Positions 16,140-25,412 of a DNA stretch of 64,000 bases are shown piece by piece. Numbering within the stretch: position 1 is the first letter of the stretch; each line of letters starts with the position of its first letter. Location: the NCBI RefSeq assembly GCF_014203235.1, contig NZ_JACHIN010000001.1:992001-1056000 (forward strand), read 5' to 3'. The notes under the pieces were generated by a model that was given only the letters and a program-made list of their open reading frames with translations, was not told where the DNA came from and ran no database searches. The stretch is from Nonomuraea endophytica. GTDB taxonomy: Bacteria > Actinomycetota > Actinomycetes > Streptosporangiales > Streptosporangiaceae. A program made the position numbers and the translations under genes.

Positions 16140-17593
16140 AAGAGCGCCGTCGGCAGGGGGACGACCTTGGCGGCGTTGACGTTGAGCTCGATGATGTTGG
16201 TGGCCAGCACCATGGCCTGGCGCTCGTTGACGAACCGCTCGACGTGGGGCTGGCGCTGGTGGTCCTGGAAGGCCACCTCGTCGCGGTAGAGCTCGTAGAC
16301 GATGCGCTGCAGGGGCGCGGACTTCACCGCGTGGCAGGCGTAGACGAGCGTGTCGGGCTCGCCGCGGCGCACGGCCTCGACGGTCATGTCGGCCAGGCGG
16401 TCGAACATCTCGCCGGATCCGTCCATCAGCGTGAAGACGGTCAGCAGGCCGTAGATGCTGGGCGACGGGCGTCCGCCGACGGCCGGCTGGGGCGCGCTGG
16501 GCTGGAAGACCTCGGCGCCCGGGTAGACGACGCCGGTGTTCGGCATGTTGTAGCTGTCGGGCTGCTGGGGCTGGGGCGGGCCGCCGCTGTGGCGGCCGAG
16601 GGCCTGCTCGCCGCCGTTCATGATGTAGCCGGTCGAGGGGCCGGGGTCCATCGCGGGTGCGGGACTCATGTGGCCCGTGGCCGAGTTCATCGGGTTCATC
16701 GGGTTCATGTGGCCGGTTGCCGGGTTCATCGGGTTGTAGCCCACGTCCTGGTCACCGGCGCGGTACTCGGCGACGAGGTCGCTCAGGCCCGAGGGCCTGG
16801 GCCGCGGGGGCTCCAGCGGCGCCTGCGCCTCCATGCGGGCCGGCGTGCGCTCAGGCACGGCTCTGCGGCCCGCGGAGGCGGATTCCCAGCTCTCGCTCTT
16901 GATGTCGTCCTCCTCGTCCTCGTACGGCGCGAGCGGGCGCAGCACGGCATACCAGATCGCCGCGGCGGCCACCACGAGCAGCGCGGTGGTGAAGACGCCG
17001 GGCACGGCGAAGCGCACCGCGCCGATCAGGGCCAGCGCCGAGGGCGCGATGACGGCGGCGGCGTGCAGGTTGTCGGTGTCGTAGTCGTCGCCGTTGCGCC
17101 AGCGCAGGGCGGCGACCACCACACAGCCGAGCAGGATGAGCGCGGCGATCACGTGCGAGCCGAGCAGGACGGAGCTGGCGATCAGGCTCCAGTGGGACGA
17201 GCCGGGCGGCAGCGCCTTGGCCATCTCCGTGGCCTTGAGCACGGGGTCGAAGACGATCACCACCGAGCTGACGATGGTGAACGCGACCCCGAACAGCCAG
17301 GCGAGGAACTTCGGCGGCGTCTTCTCCGCCAGCAACTGGATGAGCCCGATCGCCATCCACAGCGGGGCGATCAAGGATCCGGCCAGTTGGTAGATCCGGA
17401 ACGTGCCCTCGCCGAAGCCGATAAGGTAGCCCGTGCCGATCGCGCCCAGCGCGATGCAGAGCATCGCCGTGGCGACCGTCCAGGCGATCAGCCACCCTTC
17501 GCGCTCCTCACGAAGACTACGGATCAGGGCACCGGTTGCGATCGCGGCGAGGAGCGCGCCCGCGAACGCGATGACAGCAACAAGGATCTCCAT
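16136..17593 (-). CDS. Polytopic membrane protein with C-terminal ABM (antibiotic biosynthesis monooxygenase-like) domain
   Basis: A 485-residue protein. About seven transmembrane helices occupy residues 1-222. An acidic/Pro-rich cytoplasmic linker (about 225-385) contains repeated NPMNPATGH/NPMNSATGH units. A C-terminal domain (about 390-485) starts SIYGLLTVFTLMDGSGEMFDRLADM and includes VYELYRDEVAFQDHQRQPHV, typical of ABM-fold quinol monooxygenases. I know no established function for this combination. The ABM domain might bind quinols or flavins, and neighbouring Rex/heme genes fit a respiratory link. The ATG at 17593 begins the first helix. The gene converges on the glutaredoxin-like gene with a 4-base overlap and is divergent from bldN. 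Confidence 0.75.
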   Translation of the reverse strand: MEILVAVIAFAGALLAAIATGALIRSLREEREGWLIAWTVATAMLCIALGAIGTGYLIGFGEGTFRIYQLAGSLIAPLWMAIGLIQLLAEKTPPKFLAWLFGVAFTIVSSVVIVFDPVLKATEMAKALPPGSSHWSLIASSVLLGSHVIAALILLGCVVVAALRWRNGDDYDTDNLHAAAVIAPSALALIGAVRFAVPGVFTTALLVVAAAAIWYAVLRPLAPYEDEEDDIKSESWESASAGRRAVPERTPARMEAQAPLEPPRPRPSGLSDLVAEYRAGDQDVGYNPMNPATGHMNPMNPMNSATGHMSPAPAMDPGPSTGYIMNGGEQALGRHSGGPPQPQQPDSYNMPNTGVVYPGAEVFQPSAPQPAVGGRPSPSIYGLLTVFTLMDGSGEMFDRLADMTVEAVRRGEPDTLVYACHAVKSAPLQRIVYELYRDEVAFQDHQRQPHVERFVNERQAMVLATNIIELNVNAAKVVPLPTALF

Positions 17594-17771
17594 GGTGACT
17601 CCAATGCTGCCTGACGATGCCTCCCAGCCGGTAGCCGAAGAGGGAACGGGTCGGTCCACACCGTATCCGCCGATTACGGCTAGTGACGCCACCCTGAAGC
17701 GGATTGTGGAATTTCCGGTTGATTTCTAGAGTGTTCGAGCACGCCGCAGCCCCTACCCCCAGGGACACCGG

Positions 17772-18410
17772 ATGCCTGACTCGTGGCCGTTCGCCGGGCT
17801 TCTGTCGCCAGCGGTCGCTGGCAACACCCGGACAAGCGAGCTTGCCGTGCGCGAAGAGATCCCAGATGACGTGCGTACGCTGGTGTTGCGGGCGAAGACC
17901 GGCGACACGGAAGCCTTTGGCACGCTCTATGACCGCTACGTCGATCTTGTCTACCGCTACATCTACTTCCGCGTGGGCTCCCACCCCCTGGCCGAGGACC
18001 TCACCTCAGAGACATTCTTACGTGCCCTCCGTCGTGTGGCCGACTTCACCTGGCAGGGCCGCGACTTCGGCGCCTGGCTGGTGACGATCGCCCGCAACCT
18101 CGTCACCGACCACTTCAAGTCCGGGCGCTACCGCCTGGAGATCACTACCGGCGAGGTGCTCGACGTACCGCTCGACGGGGCTTACATCCCGGAGAACGCG
18201 GTGGTCACGGCCATCATCAACGACCGCGTCCTGCGCGCCGTCCGAGACCTCAATCCCGAGCAGCAGGAGTGCGTGGTCCTGCGCTTCCTGCACGGCCTGT
18301 CTCTCGCGGAGACCGCGTTGATCATGGGGAAGAAGAGTGGAGCGATCAAAGCCCTGCAGTTCCGTGCGATCCGGGCGCTGGCCAGGGCTCTCAAACACGA
18401 CCTCGCGTAA
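17772..18410 (+). CDS. bldN: BldN-type ECF RNA polymerase sigma factor
   Basis: A 212-residue ECF sigma factor. Region 2 contains YDRYVDLVYRYIYFRVG and LAEDLTSETFLRALRRV. Region 4 contains LNPEQQECVVLRFLHGLSLAETALIMGKKSGAIKAL. The region 2-4 text closely matches Streptomyces BldN as I remember it, and the position near rex-hem and before a DUF5667 gene matches the SCO3320-SCO3325 neighbourhood. BldN controls aerial development. The N-terminal extension is shorter than the pro-sequence of Streptomyces BldN. The ATG at 17772 is the most upstream reasonable start; a GTG at 17847 is an alternative. Confidence 0.85.
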   Translation: MPDSWPFAGLLSPAVAGNTRTSELAVREEIPDDVRTLVLRAKTGDTEAFGTLYDRYVDLVYRYIYFRVGSHPLAEDLTSETFLRALRRVADFTWQGRDFGAWLVTIARNLVTDHFKSGRYRLEITTGEVLDVPLDGAYIPENAVVTAIINDRVLRAVRDLNPEQQECVVLRFLHGLSLAETALIMGKKSGAIKALQFRAIRALARALKHDLA

Positions 18411-18472
18411 CCTCCGCCCGCGGCGCCTCGTTAGGCAGGTGTCACACCGGACGGGGGCCACAGGGAGCAGGC

Positions 18473-19177
18473 ATGGGTAGGGCGCGACCTCGCCGATGGC
18501 CGTTCGGAGCCGCGCAAGGGTCGCACGAGCGGCTTCTCGGCCAGCTTGACGAGCTGCGCAGGCTGCCTCAGGGCGGCGGGCCGGACGGCGACTTCCGCGA
18601 GCGGCTGAGAACACGGCTGATCTCGGCCGAGGCCGAAGCTGAAGCCGAAGCCGCCGCGATCGCCGTGCCCGAGGCTCAGGCGCCGCCTGGCAGGGCTCGG
18701 CACGCCAGGCGTACCAGGAGGGTGCGGTTGTCGTGGCCGTCGCAGCTCGCGACGCTCGGCCTGGCCGCGGGCATGATGATGTCGGCCTTCTTCACCTACC
18801 AGTCGGTGCCCGGCGACACGCTTTACCCGCTCAAGCGGGCCGCGGAGCACACGCTGGTACGTCTCAGCACCGACGACAGGGAGCGGGCCGAGCGCGAGAT
18901 GGTCTCGGCCAAGGAACGCGCCGCCGAGGTGGCCGCGCTGCTCGGCGGCTCCGGCGACGGGCCCCTCGTCTCGGCTACTCTGAGTGACATGGCCGAATCC
19001 ACGAAATCGGCCATCAAGCGGATGGAGCGGGTCGAGCCGCGCTCCCCCAAGGTCAACAGTTTCGCCCAGGACCAGCGCGACATGGTCGAGCCCATGCTGG
19101 AGCAGCTCAACGGCCCCGAGCAGGACCAGGCGAATACCTATTTGCACTACATCGAAGGCCTTGCGGTGCCTAGGTAA
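18473..19177 (+). CDS. DUF5667 membrane protein, RsbN-like anti-sigma factor
   Basis: A 234-residue single-pass membrane protein. A cytoplasmic N-terminal part (1-85) contains a [16 protein letters not shown] helix resembling an anti-sigma domain. A membrane helix (about 88-108) follows, then the DUF5667 hallmark [11 protein letters not shown] (112-122) and an extracytoplasmic helical domain. It lies 62 bases downstream of the BldN-type sigma gene, as rsbN does in Streptomyces, so it is the likely inhibitor of that sigma. The ATG at 18473 follows GGGAG. Confidence 0.8.
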   Translation: MGRARPRRWPFGAAQGSHERLLGQLDELRRLPQGGGPDGDFRERLRTRLISAEAEAEAEAAAIAVPEAQAPPGRARHARRTRRVRLSWPSQLATLGLAAGMMMSAFFTYQSVPGDTLYPLKRAAEHTLVRLSTDDRERAEREMVSAKERAAEVAALLGGSGDGPLVSATLSDMAESTKSAIKRMERVEPRSPKVNSFAQDQRDMVEPMLEQLNGPEQDQANTYLHYIEGLAVPR

Positions 19178-19187
19178 GCTGCTGTGC

Positions 19188-20060
19188 ATGAGGCGGCTAC
19201 TTCGACGACGACACGAGACAGAAGCCCAGGTCGCCGGCGAGGTCGCCGCCGCGGCGGCGGTCGTGACGCAACCTGCCGACCCCGACCCCGAGGCCGCCGC
19301 GTTCTTCGACGTCGACAACACGATGATGCGTGGCGCCTCCATCTACCACTTCGCCAGGGGCCTGGCCACGCGCGGTCTGTTCACCACCTCCGACCTGCTG
19401 AAGTTCGCGGTCGGGCAGGCCGCGTTCCGGCTGCGCGGCAACGAGAACCCCGAGCACATCGCGGTCGCCCGCGAGACCGCGCTGGCCTTCGTCGCCGGCA
19501 GCAAGGTCGACGACGTCGTACGGCTCGGCGAGGAGATCTACGACGAGGTCATGGCCGACCGCATCTGGGCGGGCACCAGGGCACTGGCACAGTCGCACCT
19601 GGACACCGGCCAGCGGGTCTGGCTGGTGACCGCCACTCCGGTCGAGCTGGCCCACGTGATCGCCCAGCGCCTCGGCCTCACCGGCGCGCTCGGCACGGTC
19701 TCCGAGACCCGCGACGGCGTCTACACCGGCCACCTGGTGGGCGACCTGCTGCACGGCCCGGCCAAGGCGGAGGCGGTGCGCGCGCTGGCCCGCAGGGAAG
19801 GGCTCGACCTGACCCGCTGCACCGCCTACAGCGACTCGGCCAACGACCTGCCGCTGCTGTCGCTGGTCGGGCAGGCGGTGGCCATCAACCCCGACTCCGA
19901 GCTGCGCGAGCACGCCAGGAAGCACGGCTGGCCGATCAAGGACTTCCGCACCGGCAGGAAGGCCACGATGGCCGCGCTGCCGATAGCGGCGGGCCTGGGC
20001 GCCGTCGCCGGCGGCATCGCGGCCGGGATCGCGCTACGCCGCCACTACCGGTCCAAGTGA
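19188..20060 (+). CDS. HAD-superfamily (subfamily IB, SerB-like) hydrolase
   Basis: A 290-residue protein. HAD motif I is FFDVDNTMM (about 44-52), motif II is VTATP (about 148-152), and motif III/IV is [11 protein letters not shown] (about 214-224). The C-terminal 30 residues contain a Gly/Ala-rich hydrophobic segment ([22 protein letters not shown]) that may anchor it to the membrane. Similar proteins are annotated SerB1 in mycobacteria, but the natural substrate is not certain. It lies 10 bases after the DUF5667 gene, probably the same operon. Its 3' end overlaps the convergent hydrolase by 27 bases. Confidence 0.85.
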   Translation: MRRLLRRRHETEAQVAGEVAAAAAVVTQPADPDPEAAAFFDVDNTMMRGASIYHFARGLATRGLFTTSDLLKFAVGQAAFRLRGNENPEHIAVARETALAFVAGSKVDDVVRLGEEIYDEVMADRIWAGTRALAQSHLDTGQRVWLVTATPVELAHVIAQRLGLTGALGTVSETRDGVYTGHLVGDLLHGPAKAEAVRALARREGLDLTRCTAYSDSANDLPLLSLVGQAVAINPDSELREHARKHGWPIKDFRTGRKATMAALPIAAGLGAVAGGIAAGIALRRHYRSK

Positions 20061-21008
20061 GCGCCGGATCAGCGCCTTGAGCGCGGCGTTGACCAGTTCG
20101 GGACGTTCCAGCCCCAGCATGTGACCGGCGCCGGGCGCGACCACCAGCGTGGCGTCCGGCAGCGCGGCGGCGATCCTGCGGGCGTGCGCGGGCGTGGTGA
20201 GCCGGTCGCGCTCGCCGACCATGACCAGCGTCTCGACCCGGCTCAGCGCCTGGAGGGCGGCGAGCTTGTCGTGCGCCAGGATGGCGTGGAAGTAGCCGAC
20301 CATGACCTCGGTGGGCGTCGCGGCGACCATCTTGTTGATGAAGCGCACGTGGTGGCCGCGCGCCTTCGGCCCGAAGGCGGCCAGCCGGGTGACGGGCCAG
20401 TTGGTCCCGGCGCGCAGGAGCGCCGGGCTGGCGTCGATGAGCGCCGCCCTGGCCTTCAGCCGGTTCAGCAGCACGGGGGCCGTCCTGCCGGCGAGCCCCT
20501 CGGCCAGCCTTCCCGACGAGGTGCTGATGAGCGCCACGGCGACGACCCGGTCGCCGAACAGCTCGGGCCGCCGGGCGGCCAGCCCCATGATGGTCATGCC
20601 GCCCATGGAGTGGCCGACCAGGACGATCGGCAGGCCCGGCGGGACCGCCGCGTCGATCACGGCCTCCAGGTCGGCGGCGAGCCGTTCTATCGAGCAGGGT
20701 CCTGCCGGGCCGGCCGTGGAGGCCCCGTGCCCGCGCTGGTCGTAGCCGACCAGCATGGCCTCATCGGGGAGGACCTCCCGCTGGTAGTGCCAGCTGTGCC
20801 GGTTGAGCACCCAGCCGTGGGCGAAGACCACGGCGTAGGCGGGCGTGCCGGACTCCCTGACGTCGACGTCGATGACGGCGCCGTCGTCCGTCTCGACGGG
20901 CAGCCGGCGGCCGTGCTGGCCGCCGAGCGTCTCGCTGGACCTCTTCCGGGCGACGAGTCCCACGGCGACGCCGAGGAGCAGCCCGGTCACGAGCACCTTG
21001 TACCGCAT
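20034..21008 (-). CDS. Alpha/beta-fold hydrolase with N-terminal membrane segment
   Basis: A 324-residue protein. A short hydrophobic N-terminal segment (about 4-20, [17 protein letters not shown]) suggests a membrane anchor. It is followed by an alpha/beta hydrolase domain with the oxyanion-side motif [12 protein letters not shown], the nucleophile elbow GHSMGGM, the acid in [10 protein letters not shown] and the histidine in GAGHMLGLE. Substrate unknown; esterase or lipase is a reasonable guess. The ATG at 21008 is only 7 bases after a TATAGT hexamer, so the message may be leaderless. Confidence 0.85.
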   Translation of the reverse strand: MRYKVLVTGLLLGVAVGLVARKRSSETLGGQHGRRLPVETDDGAVIDVDVRESGTPAYAVVFAHGWVLNRHSWHYQREVLPDEAMLVGYDQRGHGASTAGPAGPCSIERLAADLEAVIDAAVPPGLPIVLVGHSMGGMTIMGLAARRPELFGDRVVAVALISTSSGRLAEGLAGRTAPVLLNRLKARAALIDASPALLRAGTNWPVTRLAAFGPKARGHHVRFINKMVAATPTEVMVGYFHAILAHDKLAALQALSRVETLVMVGERDRLTTPAHARRIAAALPDATLVVAPGAGHMLGLERPELVNAALKALIRRSLGPVVAA

Positions 21009-21015
21009 GCCCGCG

Positions 21016-21021
21016 ACTATA
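21016..21021 (-). promoter_or_regulatory. Candidate -10 hexamer of a leaderless promoter
   Basis: On the minus strand TATAGT lies 7 bases before the ATG of the hydrolase gene, within an A+T-rich island unusual here (around GACTTTTTGTC). This spacing would place transcription start at the start codon. No convincing -35 is seen. Confidence 0.4.
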
Positions 21022-21041
21022 GGACTTTTTGTCTAATAAGA

Positions 21042-22058
21042 CTATCGGAGCTTCGCGAAGAGCTCCTTGGCCTCGGGTTGCTTCCAGACGAGCCGGTTGG
21101 GGTCGTCGGGCGCGGGCGCCCAGGGCACGGTCACGAACACCGGCTTGCTCTTCCGCAGGCTGGTGGCCAGCTGGTACATCTCCTCCACGTTCAGGTCCGT
21201 CGTGGTCGCCGCCGTCACCGCGCCCAGGAACTCGCGGAACCCGGCCGGGTTGGTCACCAGCGCGGTCTTCGCCTTCGCCAGCATCGCGTAGAGCAGGCTC
21301 TGCTGCCGCTTGATGCGCTGAACGTCGGAGCCGTCGCCCGTGTGGCGCAGCCGGAAGTAGCCGAGCGCCTTCTCGCCGTCGAGTGTGCTGCGGCCGCCGG
21401 GCAGGCTCAGCTTCGCCTTCGGGTCCTCGATGGGCTGCTTGATCGTCACCTCGACGCCGCCGAGGGCGTCAACGACCTTCTTGAATCCCGAAAAATCAAC
21501 TTCCGCGTAGTGGTCGACGCGGACGCCGGTCAGCTTTTCCAGCGTCTTGACCAGGCATTCGACGCCGCCCGTGGTGTAGGCGGCATTGATCATGTCGCGG
21601 CGCGCGGGCGAACCCTCGCACGCGGCGATCTGCACGAGCGAGTCACGCGGCACGCTCACCACCGTCGGCTTGCCCCGGTCGGCAGGCAGGTGCACGAGCG
21701 CGATCGTGTCGGCCCGCGCCTTGGACCCCTGCCGCGCCTCCCGCGGGCCGTAATCCTCGTTCCCCGGGCCTTCGCGGGTGTCGGAGCCGATGAGCAGGAT
21801 GTTCCGGACGCCGGAGACGTTCACCGGACGGTCCCCCGACCCCATCGGCAGCGCCCGGTCCCGGTTGCTCAGCAGCAGCGTGGGCACCGCGACGGCCAGC
21901 GCGGTCGCGACGGCCACCGCGCCCATCATCGCCCAGCCGGCACGTCCGCGCCGCCTGGGCGCTGTCCCCATGTACCTGCGCCGCTGGCGGACCAGCGTGG
22001 CGGGCGGCTCCTGCTCCAGCTCCCTGCCGAAGTCGCGGAGCAACTTCAGATCGTCCAT
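21042..22058 (-). CDS. LCP (LytR-CpsA-Psr) family protein with anti-sigma-like N-terminus
   Basis: A 338-residue type II membrane protein. Residues 1-41 are a cytoplasmic segment beginning MDDLKLLRDFGRELEQEP, 42-63 a membrane helix, and about 90-300 the LCP domain (NILLIGSDTR, ADTIALVHLPADRGKPTVVSVPRDS, INAAYTTGG, YAEVDFSGFKKVVDALGGV, RLRHTGDGSDVQRIKRQQ). LCP enzymes transfer lipid-linked glycopolymers to peptidoglycan outside the membrane. The gene starts 2 bases after an ECF sigma gene. Its cytoplasmic N-terminus resembles that of the 44216-45172 protein, which also follows an ECF sigma gene. A second role as anti-sigma factor is therefore plausible. Confidence 0.88.
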   Translation of the reverse strand: MDDLKLLRDFGRELEQEPPATLVRQRRRYMGTAPRRRGRAGWAMMGAVAVATALAVAVPTLLLSNRDRALPMGSGDRPVNVSGVRNILLIGSDTREGPGNEDYGPREARQGSKARADTIALVHLPADRGKPTVVSVPRDSLVQIAACEGSPARRDMINAAYTTGGVECLVKTLEKLTGVRVDHYAEVDFSGFKKVVDALGGVEVTIKQPIEDPKAKLSLPGGRSTLDGEKALGYFRLRHTGDGSDVQRIKRQQSLLYAMLAKAKTALVTNPAGFREFLGAVTAATTTDLNVEEMYQLATSLRKSKPVFVTVPWAPAPDDPNRLVWKQPEAKELFAKLR

Positions 22059-22060
22059 CG

Positions 22061-22642
22061 TCACTCCTCCTCGATCATCGGGTTGGTGTCGCCCAGGGCC
22101 GCGCGTACCTTCCGCCTGCCCCGGTTGAGGCGGGAGCGCACGGTGCCGATCGGGATGTCGAGCGCCCGTGCGACCTCGTCGTAGGTCAGATCGCCCCACG
22201 CGATGAGCAGAAGGACGTCGCGGTCCTTCGCCGGCAGTTTGGCCAGGGCCGCGGCCAGCTCGGGCCTGGCGGCCTGCGCGCTGACCCCGGCCGCCACGCG
22301 GTCGGCCGGGGACTCCACGTCGCCGTCGAGCGGCGCGCGCCGCATCGCGCGGTAGCGGGCCGCCTCACTGCGGTGGTGGCGGGAGATGAGCTTGGTCAGG
22401 ATTCCGAACAGCCAGGGCCGGGCGTCGGAGTAGCCCGTGTCGTAGCTCCTCCGGCGGGAGAAGGCCACCAGAAACGTCTCGCCCACCAGGTCCTCGGCGG
22501 GCTCGGGGCCCAGCCGCTTCACGACGTACCTGTAGAGCATGCCGGAGTAGCGGTCGAACAGCTCGGCGAACGCCTCCGGATCGGTCCAGGACGCGCTGAC
22601 GAGCTCTGCGTCAGCGGCCCTGGTGGCGGGTTGCGTGATCAT
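22061..22642 (-). CDS. ECF RNA polymerase sigma factor (LCP partner)
   Basis: A 193-residue ECF sigma factor. Region 2 contains FAELFDRYSGMLYRYVVKRLG and AEDLVGETFLVAFSRR. Region 4 contains LPAKDRDVLLLIAWGDLTYDEVARALDIPIGTVRSRLNRGR. The length is normal. It is the first gene of a two-gene unit with the LCP protein. Expected targets include its own operon and cell-envelope genes, but no promoter evidence is visible. Confidence 0.92.
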   Translation of the reverse strand: MITQPATRAADAELVSASWTDPEAFAELFDRYSGMLYRYVVKRLGPEPAEDLVGETFLVAFSRRRSYDTGYSDARPWLFGILTKLISRHHRSEAARYRAMRRAPLDGDVESPADRVAAGVSAQAARPELAAALAKLPAKDRDVLLLIAWGDLTYDEVARALDIPIGTVRSRLNRGRRKVRAALGDTNPMIEEE

Positions 22643-22700
22643 CTCCGCCCTTCTGTGGGGAATCAGTCAGGGATGTCTTGCCGCAACCCGCCCATCAGGT

Positions 22701-23495
22701 TCACAGCTCCTTGAGGAAGCCTCCGTCGATCACGAAGTCGGCGCCGGTCGTGCTCGCGGAGCGCGGCGAGACCAGCAGCGCGACGGCGTCGGCGATCTCC
22801 TGCGGCTCCACCAGGCGTCCGGTGGCCAGCCGCATCATCTCAGGCGCGGTCCGCTCGATGACGGTCGCGGTGTCGCCGCCGGTCACCCCGGCCAGCACCT
22901 CGGCCGCGCCGCCCTCCTTGGTCCACCAGGCGGTCAGGGTCGGGCCGGGCGAGACGGTGTTGACCCGGATGCCCCGCTGGCCGTACTCCTCGGACAGGGC
23001 CTTGCCCACCGAGTTCAGCGCCGCCTTGGCGGCGTTGTAGTCGACGTTCATCGGCGCGGGCTGCCGCGCGCCGCCCGAGGAGACGTTGACGATCGAGCCG
23101 CCGCCGCGCTCCAGCATCAGAGGTACGGCCGCGCGCATCGCCCGCACCGCCGAGTAGAGGTTGAACTCGAACATCGCCCGCCAGTCGTCGTCCCCGGGCG
23201 TGAGGAAGCCGAAGCGCGGCAGGGTCACGCCGGGCGGCGGCCCTCCGGCGTTGTTGACCAGGATGTCGAGCCCGCCGAACCGCTCGGCGGCGGTGGCGAT
23301 CACGTGCGCGGGCGCCTGCGGATCCATCAGGTCAACGGGCACGTGCACGACCTCGGGCGGAAGCTCGGAGGTGCGGGTGCGCGAGGCCGCCACGACGTGG
23401 GCGCCCTCCTCGGCGAGGGTGCGGGCGACGGCCAGGCCGATGCCCTTGGAAGCGCCGGTGACAACGGCCACACGGCCGGAAAGCTGCAGGTCCAC
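22701..23495 (-). CDS. Short-chain dehydrogenase/reductase (classical SDR)
   Basis: A 264-residue SDR with the NAD(P)-binding TGASKGIGLAVA (about 14-25), NNAGG (about 80-84), the catalytic serine in VNVSSGG and YNAAKAAL with the Tyr/Lys pair. The C-terminal VIDGGFLKEL is typical of FabG-like SDRs. The substrate is unknown. The GTG start at 23495 opens directly with LQLSGRVAVVTGA. It lies downstream of the acyltransferase on the same strand. Confidence 0.9.
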   Translation of the reverse strand: MDLQLSGRVAVVTGASKGIGLAVARTLAEEGAHVVAASRTRTSELPPEVVHVPVDLMDPQAPAHVIATAAERFGGLDILVNNAGGPPPGVTLPRFGFLTPGDDDWRAMFEFNLYSAVRAMRAAVPLMLERGGGSIVNVSSGGARQPAPMNVDYNAAKAALNSVGKALSEEYGQRGIRVNTVSPGPTLTAWWTKEGGAAEVLAGVTGGDTATVIERTAPEMMRLATGRLVEPQEIADAVALLVSPRSASTTGADFVIDGGFLKEL

Positions 23496-23558
23496 GAGGG
23501 TTCCTTTCTTGGATTACGCCTCGTGAACACCCGCCGGGCAGGATCGGTTGCAGCCTTC

Positions 23559-24392
23559 TCAGACGAAGGCGTGGCCTCTTCTCAGCCGCAGCTCGTTGAG
23601 CATCTGCTGGATGACCTCGCGCACGTGGTCGGTGAGGTTGAACACGAGCATCGGGTCGTCGGCCGCGCCCGGCTCGTACTCGTCGGTGCGGATGGGCTCG
23701 CCGAACCCGATCATCCACTTGGACGGCAGCGGCAGCAGCCCCAGCGGCCCCAGCCACGGGAAGAGCGGGGTGATCGGCAGGTACGGCAGGCCGAGCGCCC
23801 TGGCCAGCGTCTTCATGTCGCCGAGCTTGGGATAGATCTCCTCGGCGCCCACGATCGCGGTGGGCACGATCGGCACCCCGGCCCGGATCGCGGAGGCGAC
23901 GAAGCCGCCCCGGCCGAAGCGCTGGAGCTTGTAACGGTCGGCGTACGGCTTGCCGAGCCCCTTGTAGCCCTCGGGGAAGACCCCGACCAGCTCGCCCTTG
24001 CGCAGCATCCGGTCGGCGTCCTCGCGGCAGGCCAGCGTGTGGCCGGACTTGCGCGACAGGTGGCCGAGCACCGGGAGCTGGTAGACGAGGTCGGCGCCGA
24101 GCAGCCGCAGCGCCCGCCCGGCCTCGTCGTGCAGCGCGACCTGGGTCATGAGCGCGTCGACGGGCAGCGTGCCGGAGTGGTTGGCCACGACGAGGGCGCC
24201 GCCGTCCTCGGGGACGTTCTTGACGCCGACGGTCTCCACCCGGAACCAGTGGTGGTAGATCGGCCGCAGGAGTTCGAGCAGGACCTTGTCGGTCAGCTCG
24301 GGGTCGTAGCCGAACTCGTCGACCTCGTATTCGCCGTTGAGACGCCGGCGCAGGAAGGCCAGGATCTCGGCCGCCCGATCGGGCTCGCTCAT
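23559..24392 (-). CDS. 1-acyl-sn-glycerol-3-phosphate acyltransferase-like protein
   Basis: A 277-residue PlsC-superfamily acyltransferase. The catalytic segment reads NHSGTLPVDALM, the spaced His/Asp form seen in Rv0502-type actinobacterial proteins. The second motif is GVFPEGYKGLGKPYADRYKLQRFGRGGF and the third is VPIVPTAIVGAEE. It probably acylates a lysolipid at the membrane. The ATG at 24392 overlaps the epimerase stop (ATGA). The epimerase-acyltransferase pair is conserved in actinobacteria. Confidence 0.87.
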   Translation of the reverse strand: MSEPDRAAEILAFLRRRLNGEYEVDEFGYDPELTDKVLLELLRPIYHHWFRVETVGVKNVPEDGGALVVANHSGTLPVDALMTQVALHDEAGRALRLLGADLVYQLPVLGHLSRKSGHTLACREDADRMLRKGELVGVFPEGYKGLGKPYADRYKLQRFGRGGFVASAIRAGVPIVPTAIVGAEEIYPKLGDMKTLARALGLPYLPITPLFPWLGPLGLLPLPSKWMIGFGEPIRTDEYEPGAADDPMLVFNLTDHVREVIQQMLNELRLRRGHAFV

Positions 24393-25390
24393 GTCAGCAC
24401 GGCTCCAAGCCCGCGGGAGTGGAGGAAGTCGTCGAAGGCCGCCGCGGTGGTGAACTTCGGCTTCCAGCCGAGCTCGGCGGCGAGCTTGGCGGGGTCGACG
24501 GCCCTGCCGTGGCTCATCAGCCGGAGTTGCTCGGGTGAGAACTCGACCAGCCCGGCGCTCCTGGCCATCTCGCCCAGCACGCGGAAGGCGGGTGAGGGCA
24601 GCGGCAGCGAGAACCGGCCGGCGCGGCGTACGCACTGTGAGAGCAGAAGCACGCCTGCCCCGGCCACGTTGTACGTGCCGGGGTGGTCTTCTGTGGCCAT
24701 CCGCCGCAGCACCTCGACCGCGTCGTCCTCATGGATGAACTGCAGCCGAGGGTCGAAGCCGAACACCGTCGGCAGAACCGGCTGGGCGAAATAGCGGGTT
24801 ACCGGCGAGTCGACGCCGGGACCCATGAAATTGGCGAAACGCAGCATGGAGACGGTCACGTCGGGACGCCGGCGGGCGAACCCGCGCACGTAGCCCTCGA
24901 CCTCGGCCGCGTCCTTGGCATAGCCGTGGCCGGGGCCGTCGTGCGGCTCCACGTCCTCGTCGAACACCGCCGGATCCTTGGGCGACGAGCCGTAGACCGC
25001 GGTGGTGGAACGGACCACCACGCGGCGCACGGTCGCCGACCGCTGGCAGGCACCGAGCAGTTGCATGGTGCCGATGACGTTGTGCTCTTTCATCAGTGCC
25101 CGGCCCGTGCTCCGCGAAGGAGCGCTGACCAGGCTCATGTGCACAACGGTGTCGATGTCCGCGGCCGCGATCACCTGGGCGATGTCGGGGCTGCGCAGAT
25201 CCACCCGGACGAACTCCGTCCGGCCGAGGGAGCCGCCGCCGTCTCGCGTCAGCGAGGGCAGCGGTGGCGACGAGGGCGGAACGGTGTCGACTCCGATGAC
25301 GCGGCTGATGTCCGGGTCGGTCGCCAGGACGCTCGCCACCCGGGCGCCGATGTGGCGCGAGACCCCGGTGACGAGCACGGTGCGGGTCAT
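24389..25390 (-). CDS. NAD-dependent epimerase/dehydratase (extended SDR)
   Basis: A 333-residue extended SDR with VTGVSRHIGARVA at the N-terminus and a GYAKDAAEVE segment carrying the Tyr-x3-Lys. Substrate-side motifs such as RFANFMGPGVDSPVTRYF resemble the GalE2-like group next to the bS22 gene in mycobacteria. The reaction is not defined. The ATG at 25390 lies 22 bases after the bS22 stop, so the two are probably cotranscribed with the acyltransferase. Confidence 0.88.
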   Translation of the reverse strand: MTRTVLVTGVSRHIGARVASVLATDPDISRVIGVDTVPPSSPPLPSLTRDGGGSLGRTEFVRVDLRSPDIAQVIAAADIDTVVHMSLVSAPSRSTGRALMKEHNVIGTMQLLGACQRSATVRRVVVRSTTAVYGSSPKDPAVFDEDVEPHDGPGHGYAKDAAEVEGYVRGFARRRPDVTVSMLRFANFMGPGVDSPVTRYFAQPVLPTVFGFDPRLQFIHEDDAVEVLRRMATEDHPGTYNVAGAGVLLLSQCVRRAGRFSLPLPSPAFRVLGEMARSAGLVEFSPEQLRLMSHGRAVDPAKLAAELGWKPKFTTAAAFDDFLHSRGLGAVLT

Positions 25391-25412
25391 CAGCGCCTCA
25401 CAGCTGCGTCTA

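Noticed and set aside
20121..22184. 687-codon plus-strand frame opposite the hydrolase, LCP and ECF genes
   Set aside because: It spans three recognisable minus-strand genes and has no domain of its own.
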